From Adhaeribacter pallidiroseus (GTDB lineage: Bacteria > Bacteroidota > Bacteroidia > Cytophagales > Hymenobacteraceae), in the NCBI RefSeq assembly GCF_003340495.1, contig NZ_QASA01000001.1:4898001-4962000 (forward strand): a stretch of 64,000 nt of DNA, read 5' to 3'. Each line of letters opens with the position of its first letter. The stretch's first letter is position 1. Both the position numbers and the translations under genes were made by a program. A model generated the notes under the pieces. It had not been told where the DNA came from and searched no databases. It saw only the letters and a program-made list of their open reading frames with translations. Shown here in pieces: positions 29,931 through 38,782 of the stretch.

Positions 29931-30831
29931 AGACTTCTTTCAAAAGTAATTAGATATTAAGTAAATAGCAGAACTTTGCGGTATGGTGACAAAATACGAA
30001 CAAATCCGCTTTTTAAGCGAAGCTCTTTTCCGGCGCTTAACAGGGGTGCATAAAGCCACCTTTGAGCACATGAAAGCAGTTTTAAGCGAACAAATAGCCA
30101 AAAACAAGAAAGTTCTCGGTCGTCCTAGTCGCTTGTCGGAGGCCGATCAAGTATTGATGATGTTAGAATATAATCGGGAATACCGGACCTATTTTCACAT
30201 CGCTCAGAGCTACCAAGTGAGTGAAGCCACGGCCTTCCGCTTGATTACACGAGCGGAAAATCTTTTACTCCAATCCGGGGAATTTAGCTTACCTGGCAAA
30301 AAAGCCCTTCTCCAAAGTTCCATCAGTTACCAAGTAGTACTGGTAGATGCTACGGAGACAAGAATCGAACGTCCCCAAAAAAACAAAGACGCTACTACTC
30401 GGCTAAAAAGAAACAACATCATCTGAAAACACAAATGATAGTGGATAAGAAGAGCGGAAAAATCATTTGTACGCATTTTGCCAAAGGAGCAGTGCATGAT
30501 TTCCAACTTTTTAAATGCAGCCAGCTTAAACTCCCAACTCCTATCCTGCTATTAGCGGATTCGGGTTATCAAGGAATCAAAAAGTTGATCCCGCAAGCCC
30601 ATACCCCGAAGAAGGCCTCCAAACATTATCCTTTAACGCGGCAAGACCAGCAACAAAACCGAGCGTTGTCTTCCCAGCGAATCAAGATTGAAAACGTGTT
30701 TGGTTTTCTTAAACGATTCAAAATTTTTGCTACCAAGTATAGAAATCGTCGAAAGCGCTTTGGCTTACGCTTTAACCTCTTTGCTGCCATTGCTAATTAC
30801 GACACTATCTAAGTACTTTTGAAAGAAGTCT
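29931..30831 (+). mobile_element. IS5-family insertion sequence, 901 bp
   Basis: The ends are inverted repeats, AGACTTCTTTCAAAAGTA on the left and the same sequence complemented on the right, continuing to 25 of 26 matches. A 3-bp ATT target repeat flanks the element. It carries one transposase in two overlapping frames. The length, short target repeat and two-frame transposase fit the IS5 family (ISL2- or IS427-like groups). It appears complete and may be active. Confidence 0.85.
29983..30812 (+). CDS. IS5-family transposase made by -1 frameshifting
   Basis: The first frame (29983-30426, 147 residues) holds the helix-turn-helix region and the first catalytic aspartate in VVLVDATETRIERPQK. 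The second frame (ending 30812) supplies ILLLADSGYQG and IKIENVFGFLKRF, the second Asp and the Glu of the DDE triad. The frames overlap at A-AAA-AAC (30378-30384), a standard -1 slippery heptamer. Slipping there gives RPQKKQRRYYSAKKKQ, a sensible family sequence, and a product of 276 residues. An ordinary frameshift mutation is possible, but the heptamer favours programmed slippage. Confidence 0.8.
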
Positions 30832-31082
30832 ATTTTAAAAACTAGTACTCCATCTATTTTACGGGCTTCATCTGGTCCCATTTCAAAGCTAATACTTTGC
30901 CTGGTCGCGGCCTGTTCAAAGTCTGCTTTAGAAGCAGTTTCTAAGGCGTATGGCTTAGATCTTTTTAATTTTTTTACGATTTTTACAGAAGCAGTATCCC
31001 TTTTAGTTGAAGTTACATTATTTTCTCCGCTAAGATTACCTGGTGAATTATTACAGCGAGTAGTTAAAACTAACAAGATTAA

Positions 31083-31244
31083 TAAATACCAATTACGCAT
31101 AAATTTTAATTTTTGAATCAATTTTTGGAAACAACGAAATCAGCCACTCTTGTTCTTGCGAATGAAGGGATAAAAATGTTGGCAGCCCCTGCTTTTCGTT
31201 ATTTCATCTATTAAAGGTGGTAGACTAGTACACAATAAAATAAT
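31083..31244. repeat. 162-bp duplicated segment, copy at IS copy 1
   Basis: Matches 55614-55774 with five substitutions and one 1-base gap. It consists of the first 18 coding bases of the split lipoprotein gene and its upstream region. IS copy 1 begins four bases to its right, whereas IS copy 2 ends exactly at the left of the other copy. Confidence 0.85.
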
Positions 31245-31248
31245 ATAA

Positions 31249-32143
31249 GAGCATGTTTAAATAATACGTTGATTAGATATCAAGGTATTCGGTTCAGAAT
31301 AAGTTGACAATTGTGCCATAGCACCCAAGCTTCGGCACTTTGGGTAGTTTTTTCGTGGTCTTTGTCGAGCCGCCGGAAGAAATTAAACAGGCCAAACGCC
31401 CGTTCGCTCACCCAGCGCCATTTAACAGGCACGAAGCCTTCTGCCAGGCACGAAGCCTTCTGCATCGGGGGGCTTAGAAGTGATCTCTACTTCTACACCC
31501 CGTAGGTTCTCAGTGCCCCAATCGACAAATACCTGCTCATAAGCTGCATCGGCTAGTATCTTTTTCATCCGGTGCAAGTACCCCCGTAGCGGAGCTACCA
31601 CCCGCTCGGCCGTGGCTCCATCGGCCTGATTAGCGCCATGTACCACTACCCCCCAGACTAAGCCTAGGGTGTCTGTGATTACGTGCCCTTACGGCCATTA
31701 ACCTTTTTATTGCCGTCTATACCAGTCTGTTGACTAACGAACGGTGCTACTTTAATCGACTGCGAATCAATACACCATAAACTGGGGGAGTCTTCTTTCT
31801 TTCTCCTTTTCCGTTCCCAGATATTCAAATGCCAGTTGCGTTTTGCCAGGGTTCCATCCGCTTGCCACTGGTGAAAATAATAGTACACCAACGCCCACTT
31901 AGGGAAACTCGCTGGTAAGTTTCGCCACTGGCTACCTACTCGCAGATACCAGAGAATAGCATCGACTATTTCCCGCAACGAATGTTGGCGTTTTCGTTGT
32001 GTGGGCAGAGATTCTTTCATAACTTCCCACTGCGAGTCAGTGAGTCGCTGGTAACAGGATTACATAAGCTTAGCAGTTTCGTCGCTCTTTGCTTACGGGC
32101 TGACTCGCTTTTTATTCCCATTTCCTAATATTTAAACACGCTC
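31249..32143 (-). mobile_element. IS5-family element, copy 1 (defective)
   Basis: An 895-bp element with imperfect terminal inverted repeats GAGCATGTTTAAATA / GAGCGTGTTTAAATA. The transposase lies on the minus strand. The sequence is the same as copy 2 at 54719-55613 apart from one base seen in this comparison, which creates a stop at codon 2 of the transposase (32060-32062). No direct target repeat is evident (TAA on the left, TTA on the right), which suggests rearrangement at this locus. Confidence 0.85.
31280..32065 (-). pseudogene. Transposase of IS copy 1, multiply broken
   Basis: The start codon at 32065 is followed directly by TAA. A 1-base deletion near 31687 turns the expected GRKRHVITD into GRKGT-stop. 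A 19-bp tandem duplication (31426-31444 and 31445-31463) shifts the frame again at PPDAEGFVP. The DDE residues are still visible: WCIDSQSIK, ILADAAYEQ and WVSERAFGLFNFFRRLDKDHE. Correcting the deletion and duplication gives 256 codons, the usual IS5 size. No functional product can be made without suppression or slippage. Confidence 0.85.
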
Positions 32144-32292
32144 TTACTTGTAAGTTCAAGCCTAATAATTCTCGTTCGCTTAGCATCGGCTGTTGCTTTG
32201 GTTGCTGACTAGTTGATTCTCGTTCGCATAGCTGGTTGAGTAGCTTTGGTTTCGGAGTGAAGTTGTTTCATGGCTTGTGTATTTGTTCTTAA

Positions 32293-32342
32293 GGACCCTT
32301 CCGCCCTAAAGGACACCATCCCTAAAAACAGGGAAGGAGAGG
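32293..32342 (-). repeat. REP-like element, orientation opposite to 15657
   Basis: On the minus strand it reads CCTCTCCTTCCCTGTTTTTA, then GGGATGGTGTCC, then AGGGCGGAAGGGTCC. This follows the same order as the copy in front of thrB (CCTCCCCTGCTTTTAGGGGAGG, then CCCGCAGGGGGAGGGG), with several substitutions. Confidence 0.5.
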
Positions 32343-32660
32343 CGACTTTTTGCTTGAGAATAAAAGTAATGCAAGTCAAAAACTCGCTGAACAACAGAAC
32401 AGTTTAGCGTCAACACTTGCACCGGGCTACTGCTGTTTGTTCCATAGCAAACGAGCAAAATTTTTAAAAATTTAAAATTTTCGTCATTCAGGAGGAACCT
32501 ATTTGGCTACGCAGCAAGAATACTTTGTTAAGTAAATGCCTCTTGGTATACCACTATGTGTGATTATCCCGATTGCCAATAAAAAGTTCCCCCTTCGGAG
32601 GTAGTAGGAGGAGGATAATTATCACGATCATATATTGGTAAATGGTAACTGTAAAAAGAA

Positions 32661-32700
32661 AGCTCCCCGCCTTGGATAAGGAGGGGTTAGGGGTGGTTGA
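32661..32700. repeat. REP-like element upstream of doxX end
   Basis: CTCCCCGCCTTGG...AAGGAGGGG forms an imperfect stem and is followed by TTAGGGGTGGTTGA. A further degenerate copy, TTCCCCCTTCGGAGG, lies at 32587-32601. Confidence 0.5.
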
Positions 32701-32752
32701 TTTCTGGACAAATTCAGTAGTAGTTTTAATAAATAAGGAAGTAACTACCGCC

Positions 32753-33283
32753 TTAACTTAAGATTAATTCGGTTTTATTAAATCGCCAATTTAACTGCAA
32801 AGTACCCCGATAACCAAACCCGTACACCCAAAGAATAAACAACAGCTGCAATGGAATCCGGAACCATAAATAACTTAAACCCGGACCAGTAAAGTCGGCG
32901 GCTTGAATGTTTACGTGCTTTATAGCCGCTACTACGTTGGCCGGTAAAATAGCTATCAGGAACAGAATTAAAAGCAGACTACTGCTTTTTCTGGTTTTTT
33001 TGAACCACAAACCCAGACCCAGAATTATTTCCAGCACGCCGGTTACATAAACTAACGCCATCTTAGCCGGTAAAAAATCCGGCATCATCCATCCCAGGCC
33101 TTTGGTTAAATAAAAATGCGAGATACCGGTAAATACCAGCATGGCGCCCATAGCTATCCGGCCGGCTTGCGCTACGGAGAGGGATGTTTTTTTAAAAAAT
33201 TTGCTTATCAGCAGCCCTAAGGCAAATACCACGAGCAATATTATGAGCGTAATCATAGCGTGTAAGTTTTTCACGTGAAACAA
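32753..33283 (-). CDS. DoxX-like membrane protein
   Basis: A 176-residue protein with an N-terminal TM helix and four more, arranged as in the DoxX family: AGRIAMGAMLVFTGISHFYL, VYVTGVLEIILGLGLWFKK, LLILFLIAILPANVVAAIKH and a final helix. The family includes quinone-linked subunits and proteins linked to redox stress; a precise role cannot be given. An internal ATG at 33256 (MITLIILLVV) may be the real start, since the first nine residues are polar. The frameshifted Crp/Fnr gene lies about 50 bases upstream on the same strand and may have controlled it. Confidence 0.8.
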   Translation of the reverse strand: MFHVKNLHAMITLIILLVVFALGLLISKFFKKTSLSVAQAGRIAMGAMLVFTGISHFYLTKGLGWMMPDFLPAKMALVYVTGVLEIILGLGLWFKKTRKSSSLLLILFLIAILPANVVAAIKHVNIQAADFTGPGLSYLWFRIPLQLLFILWVYGFGYRGTLQLNWRFNKTELILS

Positions 33284-33331
33284 GATGCCGGCAAAATTAC
33301 CGGCTCAGGTGCGCTGGAAAAATGATGTAGG

Positions 33332-33915
33332 TTAGGAAATGTGGTTTACTTTCTGCCGGATTCGGCTTAAACTTTCGGGATGAATGCCCAGGTAGGAAGC
33401 TAAGTGTTTCACCGAAAGGCTACGCACTAACTTCGGATTCTTGCGCAGTAAGTTCACGTATTGTTCTTCGGCGGAGAGCGACAATAAATCAATTTCGCGG
33501 TTGGTTTTGTGCACGAAAAGCGTTTCGGCGAATAAGCGGCCCAAGCGTTCGGCCGGATGATGTTGTTCGTAGGATTGATATAAATGCGCCCGGTAGATGC
33601 GCGAAGCGTGCACGTTCTCTAGTGCCTGCAAATAAACCCGCGATGGTGTTTGCGTGAGAAACGACGAAAACGCACTCACAAACTCCTGGGCAAAATGAAA
33701 GTTTAAAGTAAATTCTTGCTGCTCCGTTTGGTGGTATACCCGAACGGCACCCGCGTGAATGAAATACAAGTACTGTTCTACTTGCCCAGCCTGGCACAAA
33801 TAATCCTTTTTTTAAATTTCACTTCTTCCAGGTGCTGCTCAAACGTAGCCCACTGCTCGGGGCTGAGTGCTACCAATTGCTGAAAAACTTGCCGGATTTC
33901 TTCGCCACGATTCAT
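33332..33915 (-). pseudogene. Crp/Fnr-family regulator with a poly-A frameshift
   Basis: The 5' part from ATG 33915 reads MNRGEEIRQVFQQLVALS...EEVKFKK and then leaves frame. The main frame holds the cyclic-nucleotide-binding domain (YLYFIHAGAVRVYHQ) and the C-terminal helix-turn-helix (SVKHLASYLGIHPESLSRIR). The break is in a run of seven As (plus-strand Ts at 33807-33813). One extra A gives KFKKKDYLCQAGQVEQYLYF and a normal 194-residue protein. It may be a mutation, a slippage-controlled gene or a sequencing error. The HTH closely resembles Bacteroidota regulators of DoxX-type neighbours by position only. Confidence 0.8.
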
Positions 33916-34205
33916 GTAAGTTCATTTAAAAAATACCAGATAGCCACTTTACGTGCATTGAACTGTATCCGGATAAAGACAATTTAAAAGAGTACTAATC
34001 AAAATTACAAACTTCCGGAAACCTAAAATAAGTATCTGCAAATGCGGTGAAACCTAAAATTTTAAATTTTTCGTAACATAAATTACGGATACCTGCTAGC
34101 CGAATAAATAAGTTATAGAAGAAAGTTATGCCGTTCTGGTACAAGTATTTACAAGTTTGCTTCTGGCAATTATTTAGTGTAAATTTGTAATAGACCAAGA
34201 TTAAA

Positions 34206-34658
34206 ATGCAAAATTACGATAGTGTAACGGTTGCCAATTATTTGCTGGCTTTAGCTTATAAAAAAGGCATTGTACTAAATGTAACCAAAGTACAAAAGCT
34301 TTTATTTATTGCTTACGGGTATTTTCTGGCGCACCATAACCAGCATTTATTTAACGAACCGCCAAAAGCCTGGCCTTACGGACCAGTGTTCCCGAAAACC
34401 CGTAAACAGGTCGATTACAGCAAAATAATCGATGTGAAAGATGATTCCTTAAAAGATATTGCCGCGGACCCGGAAGTTACCAATGCCCTGAACCGCATTA
34501 TTGATAAATACTCTAAATTTAGCGCTTCGCAATTATCGGAGTGGTCGCACATGCCCGGAAGCCCCTGGGATAAAACCACTAAAGAAGCTTCTTTTACCTG
34601 GGACTACCCGATTCCGGACGAATACATTAAAGACTATTTTTCCGGTATTGAAATATAA
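34206..34658 (+). CDS. Panacea (DUF4065/SocA-like) domain protein, possible antitoxin
   Basis: A 150-residue protein with the DUF4065 pattern: TVANYLLALAYKKGIVLNVT, KVQKLLFIAYGYFLAHH, then AWPYGPVFPKTRKQ and a C-terminal LSEWSHMPGSPWDKT block. Panacea-domain proteins act as antitoxins that neutralise unrelated toxins encoded beside them; some, such as SocA, are protease adaptors. The next gene starts 17 bases later and encodes a two-TM protein, which fits an antitoxin-toxin pair. The domain call is firm; the antitoxin role is inferred from family and context. Confidence 0.8.
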   Translation: MQNYDSVTVANYLLALAYKKGIVLNVTKVQKLLFIAYGYFLAHHNQHLFNEPPKAWPYGPVFPKTRKQVDYSKIIDVKDDSLKDIAADPEVTNALNRIIDKYSKFSASQLSEWSHMPGSPWDKTTKEASFTWDYPIPDEYIKDYFSGIEI

Positions 34659-34675
34659 AAGCGAAGGAAACAGAC

Positions 34676-35008
34676 TTGCAGCGTTTAGAAGATATTATTC
34701 AATCGCGCATTACCCTCCCGGGCAAAGCCGATACTGATATTGATGCCGATGATTTAACAGCCCAACGCCGGCGTTTTGAAAACCAACGTTATAAAGAAGA
34801 TACGTCGCACCGGAAATGGCTCGGCGTCTGGACGGCCATAGTAGTAACTTGTTGGCTGACAGCAGTATTGGCTATTCTGGTTTATAACGAGCGTTACATT
34901 TGCTTAAGCGATACCGTGCTTACGTCTTTACTGGCTACTACCACTTTAAATGTGCTGGGTTTGTCGTTTATCGTGCTGCGCGGGCATTTCCAGTTGCCCC
35001 CCAAATAA
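34676..35008 (+). CDS. Two-TM protein next to the Panacea gene, candidate toxin
   Basis: A 110-residue protein with a charged N-terminal half (QRRRFENQRYKEDTSHRKWL) and two hydrophobic segments at about residues 50-70 and 80-101. No ATG lies in the frame, so TTG at 34676 is the likely start, with GAAGGAAA upstream; translation is probably coupled to the Panacea gene. Some Panacea-linked toxins act on membranes, which makes this a candidate. The sequence matches no toxin family that could be recognised, so an unrelated membrane protein is possible. Confidence 0.6.
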   Translation: MQRLEDIIQSRITLPGKADTDIDADDLTAQRRRFENQRYKEDTSHRKWLGVWTAIVVTCWLTAVLAILVYNERYICLSDTVLTSLLATTTLNVLGLSFIVLRGHFQLPPK

Positions 35009-35050
35009 CAAAAATTTAAAAATTTTATCTTTTGTAGATTATCCCCTGCC

Positions 35051-35401
35051 CTAGCGCCTACTTTTGGCTAAACTTTCCGCAGCTATGAAGTGTGGCTTAT
35101 CGGTGAAAGCCGCTTTTAAAACGTATCCTTCTTTTACTTCAGCAGATCGTTGCAATTTTACTTTGTAGAAAAAATAATCCATGGTATCTAAAACCTGTAA
35201 GGTTTCCTGCGGTTGCACCAGGGCTATTCCCAAACCTTTTACGGTAGGCCGGTCATAGACCTTCTCCTGAATAGTGGGTATAATTACTGAAAGTTGAGGC
35301 TGTTTAACGGTGGCTTGGTTTTTCTGGTCCGGGTTGGATTGGCATTTACAGAAGACCACCAGAATAAACAGCAGCGCAAAAATATTTTTCATGTATTTCA
35401 A
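35051..35401 (-). CDS. Small lipoprotein, possible SH3-like domain
   Basis: A 116-residue protein with a signal sequence and a cysteine at residue 18 or 20 (ILVVFCKCQSNPDQ) suitable for lipidation. The start may be the internal ATG at 35392 (MKNIFALLF). The mature part has short strands ending in YYFKVKLQ-like and EVKEGYVLKAAF segments, which resemble a bacterial SH3 fold (a KEGYVL motif is typical), but this is weak. It is probably attached to the outer or inner membrane. No function is assigned. Confidence 0.6.
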   Translation of the reverse strand: MKYMKNIFALLFILVVFCKCQSNPDQKNQATVKQPQLSVIIPTIQEKVYDRPTVKGLGIALVQPQETLQVLDTMDYFFYKVKLQRSAEVKEGYVLKAAFTDKPHFIAAESLAKSRR

Positions 35402-35601
35402 AAATTAGCTATTTATTTTCCGGAGAGTTATTTACTTTTAAGCAGTTACTACTGGTAACTAATTCGCTCCCACTTTACCGCGCAAAACAAACAAAAGATT
35501 ATTTTGGGGAACTGCGGCTCTCTATAAACGAGCTGCGCAGTAAATAATTTTTATCTACCTACCCGACTCTTAAATTTTTAAAATTTAAACAATTTTCAAC
35601 T

Positions 35602-37056
35602 ATGCGCGCTTATTTTTTACCCCGGCAGAAGCTATGGTTAGCTTCTGCTGCCCTCGGACTTGGAATAACACTTTCGTTGGGAGCTTGTAGTCCTAAAACC
35701 GTAAGTTCTACCACCTCCGCCACCCCAACTACCACCCAACCAACCACTACCAGTCCTACTACTGCTGCGTACCAGGTAGCGGTAGATTATTACACCCTGG
35801 AAAATGGCCTACGCGTTATTTTATCGCCGGATAAAACTACGCCCATTGTTACCACCGCGGCTTACTACAACATTGGCTTCCGGAACGAACCAAAAGACCG
35901 TACGGGGTTTGCCCACTTGTTTGAGCACATGATGTTTCAGGGCTCACAGAACCTGGGTAAAATGGAGTTTATTCAGTTAATTCAGAAAAACGGCGGCGTG
36001 CTTAACGGCTCTACCCGTTTCGATTTTACCAATTACTTCGAGATTGTACCGGCCAACAAACTCGAAACTATTCTGTGGGCCGAAGCCGACCGCATGCGGG
36101 GCTTAAACATTACCCAGGATAATTTAAAAAATCAGCAGGAAGTCGTAAAAAACGAAGTAAAAGTAAACGTACTCAACCAACCGTACGGCGGTTTTCCGTG
36201 GCTGGACATGCCGCAGTACGCGAACAAAAACTGGTTTAATGCGCATAATTTTTACGGCGACTTGAAAGACCTCGATGCGGCTAATCTGGAGGATGTGAAA
36301 AGCTTTTTTAAAACTTTTTACTCGCCCAACAACGCGGCGCTCGTGGTTACCGGCGATTTTGAACCGGAGCAGGCCAAAACCTGGATCAAACAATATTTCG
36401 GCAATATTCCTTCCTCTCAATTACCGCCCAAAGTAGATTTAACCGAGCCCCGCCAGGAAAAAGAACAGCGTTTTTCCAAAGACGATAAACTGGCCACCAA
36501 GCCGGCTTTAGCGTTTGCCTATCACATGCCCGACCGCAACACGCCCGAGTACTACGCCATGGGCTTACTCGACCAGATTTTGCTGCAAGGCCACGACAGC
36601 CGCTTGTACCAGGCGCTGGTGCAGGAACGCGGCTACTCCGACGCCGTAACCGGCGGCATTAACTCGGGTTTAGGCAATATGTTTAACTATAACGGACCCA
36701 TGCTCTGGGACGGCAGCCTGGTGCACGACAATACCGTTACCGCCGATTCGATTATAATGGTACTGGACCGAGAAATTAAAAAATTAGAAACCCGCGGCAT
36801 CGACCAGGCTTTGTTAGATTTAGCCATTGTAAAAATGCGTTCCAGTTTTTACGACCAGATTAACGAATTATACGGTTTCGGGAAAGCCGATATGCTGGCG
36901 AGTTTTGCTTTGTTTGATAATAATCCGGCGCGTATTAACACCCTGGAAGCGGAGTTCCGGAAAGTAACGCCGGAACTGATGCAGAAAACCTTGCGCGAAT
37001 ATTTACGGCCGACCAACCGCACCATTTTAACCATTAATCCTTTAGCCAAAAGTTAA
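35602..37056 (+). CDS. M16 zinc peptidase, catalytic partner, lipoprotein
   Basis: A 484-residue M16 family (pitrilysin-type) peptidase. A lipoprotein signal ends in LSLGAC29, followed by a Thr/Ser/Pro-rich linker (about residues 33-57). The zinc motif HxxEH is H105-L-F-E-H109, and the third ligand is the glutamate in QQEVVKNEVKVNVL about 75 residues later. One M16 repeat unit pair follows. It forms an operon with the next gene, an M16 protein without the zinc motif, the usual two-subunit arrangement. It likely degrades peptides in the periplasm. The target is unknown. Confidence 0.9.
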   Translation: MRAYFLPRQKLWLASAALGLGITLSLGACSPKTVSSTTSATPTTTQPTTTSPTTAAYQVAVDYYTLENGLRVILSPDKTTPIVTTAAYYNIGFRNEPKDRTGFAHLFEHMMFQGSQNLGKMEFIQLIQKNGGVLNGSTRFDFTNYFEIVPANKLETILWAEADRMRGLNITQDNLKNQQEVVKNEVKVNVLNQPYGGFPWLDMPQYANKNWFNAHNFYGDLKDLDAANLEDVKSFFKTFYSPNNAALVVTGDFEPEQAKTWIKQYFGNIPSSQLPPKVDLTEPRQEKEQRFSKDDKLATKPALAFAYHMPDRNTPEYYAMGLLDQILLQGHDSRLYQALVQERGYSDAVTGGINSGLGNMFNYNGPMLWDGSLVHDNTVTADSIIMVLDREIKKLETRGIDQALLDLAIVKMRSSFYDQINELYGFGKADMLASFALFDNNPARINTLEAEFRKVTPELMQKTLREYLRPTNRTILTINPLAKS

Positions 37057-37068
37057 AAATTTCGGATC

Positions 37069-38466
37069 ATGAAACCAATATCGCTATATATTTTAAGTGC
37101 GGCTTTCGCCCTGAGCAGTACCGCCGCCGTGGCCCAAAAACAAACGCCCCCGGCTGGTGGCGAACCGCGCAATTTTACCTTGCCCGCCAAGCAGGAATTT
37201 ACTTTACCAAATGGTTTACAGGCTACCCTGGTGCCCTATGGCGCTTTACCGAAAGTTACGGTGAGCCTGATTGTGCAAGTGGGCAATGTGCACGAGCAAG
37301 AAAGCGAAAACGGCTTAGCCGATATTACCGGCCAACTCATGCGCGAAGGAACCGCTAGTTTAAACGCCAAACAAATTGCCGATCAAGCGGCCCGCATGGG
37401 TGGCTCGGTAAACGTAAGTGTCGGCTCTAACCAAACGAGCATCTCGGGATCGGTGTTATCAGAATACGGTCCGGAACTGGTAAAACTACTGGCCGATTTA
37501 GTGCAGCATCCGGCTTTTCCGGAATCGGAGATGGCGCGGATTAAGAACGATTTTAAGCGCAACATGAACCTGGCCCGCTCGCAACCCAGCACCCAGGCTG
37601 ATGTTAAATTCCGGATGGCTTTGTACAAAGGCCACGCCTACGGTCGCGATTTACCCACCGATGCTCAGATTAACGCTTTTACCACCGAACAAGTCCGGGA
37701 TTTTTATCAGCGGCAATTTGGCGCCCAGCGCACCGGTGTGTACGTGGCCGGTAAGTTTGAAGCGAATGCCATGCGCCAGGCCATTACGTCGGCACTCAGC
37801 GAGTGGCAGCAAGGCCCGCCGCCCCGCATCGAAATAGCGCAACCCGTTACCAAACCCGATTTGTTACTGCTCGACCGGCCGGGTGCCCCGCAATCCACTT
37901 TAATTATTGGTTTGCCCACCATTGATCCGTCGCACCCCGATTATACCAAACTGCGCGTGATGAACTCTTTACTGGGTGGCTCGTTTGGCTCCCGCATTAC
38001 CAGCAATATCCGCGAAAATAAAGGGTATACCTACTCCCCACGCAGTACCGTTGCCCCGCGCTACCGGGTAGCCGACTGGAGCGAAGTAGCCGACGTAACC
38101 ACCGAGCATACGGGTAATTCTTTAAAAGAAATTGTAAACGAAGTAGAGCGGCTGCAAAAAGAAGCGCCGAGCCCCGAAGAGCTAAAAGGCATTCAGAACT
38201 ACGAAGCTGGTTTGTTTGTGCTGCGCAACTCCACCCCCGAAGGCATTATCAATCAACTCAGTTTTTTAGATTTGCACGGTTTGCCTGATACCTACTTAAC
38301 CAACCAGGTACAAGCCATTCACGCGGTAACGCCGCAGGAGGTAAAAGATCTCACCAAAAAGTACATTCGCCCCGAAGATATGACGATGGTAGTGGTGGGC
38401 GATAAAAAAGTAATTACCCCGCAGATCAAGAAGTTTCAGGCCGAAACCAAGAAGAAAGCTCTGTAG
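37069..38466 (+). CDS. M16 peptidase partner subunit lacking the zinc motif
   Basis: A 465-residue M16 homologue with a signal peptide (MKPISLYILSAAFALSSTAA). Where the catalytic HxxEH should be, it reads GLADITGQLMREGT, so it cannot bind zinc in the normal way. The late motif NIRENKGYTYSPRS, typical of the non-catalytic subunit that helps bind substrate, is present. It starts 12 bases after the catalytic subunit, so the two are likely co-translated and act as a heterodimer. A terminator lies about 240 bases downstream. Confidence 0.9.
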   Translation: MKPISLYILSAAFALSSTAAVAQKQTPPAGGEPRNFTLPAKQEFTLPNGLQATLVPYGALPKVTVSLIVQVGNVHEQESENGLADITGQLMREGTASLNAKQIADQAARMGGSVNVSVGSNQTSISGSVLSEYGPELVKLLADLVQHPAFPESEMARIKNDFKRNMNLARSQPSTQADVKFRMALYKGHAYGRDLPTDAQINAFTTEQVRDFYQRQFGAQRTGVYVAGKFEANAMRQAITSALSEWQQGPPPRIEIAQPVTKPDLLLLDRPGAPQSTLIIGLPTIDPSHPDYTKLRVMNSLLGGSFGSRITSNIRENKGYTYSPRSTVAPRYRVADWSEVADVTTEHTGNSLKEIVNEVERLQKEAPSPEELKGIQNYEAGLFVLRNSTPEGIINQLSFLDLHGLPDTYLTNQVQAIHAVTPQEVKDLTKKYIRPEDMTMVVVGDKKVITPQIKKFQAETKKKAL

Positions 38467-38467
38467 G

Positions 38468-38530
38468 ATTTAGTTCTTGGTTGTTAGTTGCTGGTTGTTA
38501 GAAGAATAGGTTGCTAGAAGGTGGCTCTTT
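38468..38530. repeat. Word-repeat run behind the M16 operon
   Basis: TTGGTTGTTAGTTGCTGGTT followed by GTTAGAAGAATAGGTTGC is a run of near-identical GGTTGTTAG/TTGCTGG words. The same words occur behind thrB at 16646-16672. Confidence 0.45.
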
Positions 38531-38708
38531 GCTGATTGTATGTGCTAAATCTCAAATAAATTTAGAGCTATCTTTTAGATTTTCCCTTTTCTGTCATTCC
38601 AAAAAATCTAATCAGTAGAATGTAAACCCATTACTTAGTGACCTTCTTTTTTACCCGTATTTAAAAACTTTTTAATTTTTGATAGTACAAGTAGAGTTTA
38701 TTTATCCG

Positions 38709-38745
38709 GAAAGGCTGGTTTTGGTACCGGCCTTTCTTTATTTTA
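38709..38745 (+). terminator. Terminator behind the M16 operon
   Basis: GAAAGGCTGG and CCGGCCTTTC pair over ten positions (one G-U) with the loop TTTTGGTA and are followed by TTTATTTT. Confidence 0.7.
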
Positions 38746-38782
38746 CCGTATAGCAGAAATACTTACCGCAGCTGCTTATATT

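Larger units (their letters stand above)
29447..31100 (-). pseudogene. Putative lipoprotein gene split by an IS element
   Basis: The 5' part starts at 31100 (MRNWYLLILLVLTTRCNNS, a lipoprotein-like signal) and the 3' part ends at 29447. Removing 29931-30831 and one ATT target repeat joins them in frame: ...DGVLVFKI-NNKWTPFK-MFRDTLLN... The restored length is 750 bases, or 249 residues. The protein has no recognised family. A longer start at 31121 would use TTG and was not chosen. It is convergent with the broken permease gene, so two neighbouring genes have decayed. The first 18 codon bases and the upstream DNA recur at 55614. Confidence 0.8.
32144..32752. other. Spacer with direct words and REP-like elements
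   Basis: About 600 bases without a credible gene. It contains a degenerate direct repeat (ATTCTCGTTCGCTTAGC near 32167 and ATTCTCGTTCGCATAGC near 32217), REP-like elements at 32293, 32585 and 32661, and an A/T palindrome at 32459. A 61-codon ORF at 32209-32394 on the minus strand only translates the repeats. Confidence 0.5.

Noticed and set aside
32209-32394. 61-codon minus-strand ORF
   Set aside because: It only translates the REP-like element and direct word repeats, with no family resemblance.
33995-34198. 67-codon minus-strand ORF before the Panacea gene
   Set aside because: Composition is A/T-driven (many Tyr, Phe, Lys, Asn), and it covers the likely promoter of the Panacea gene.
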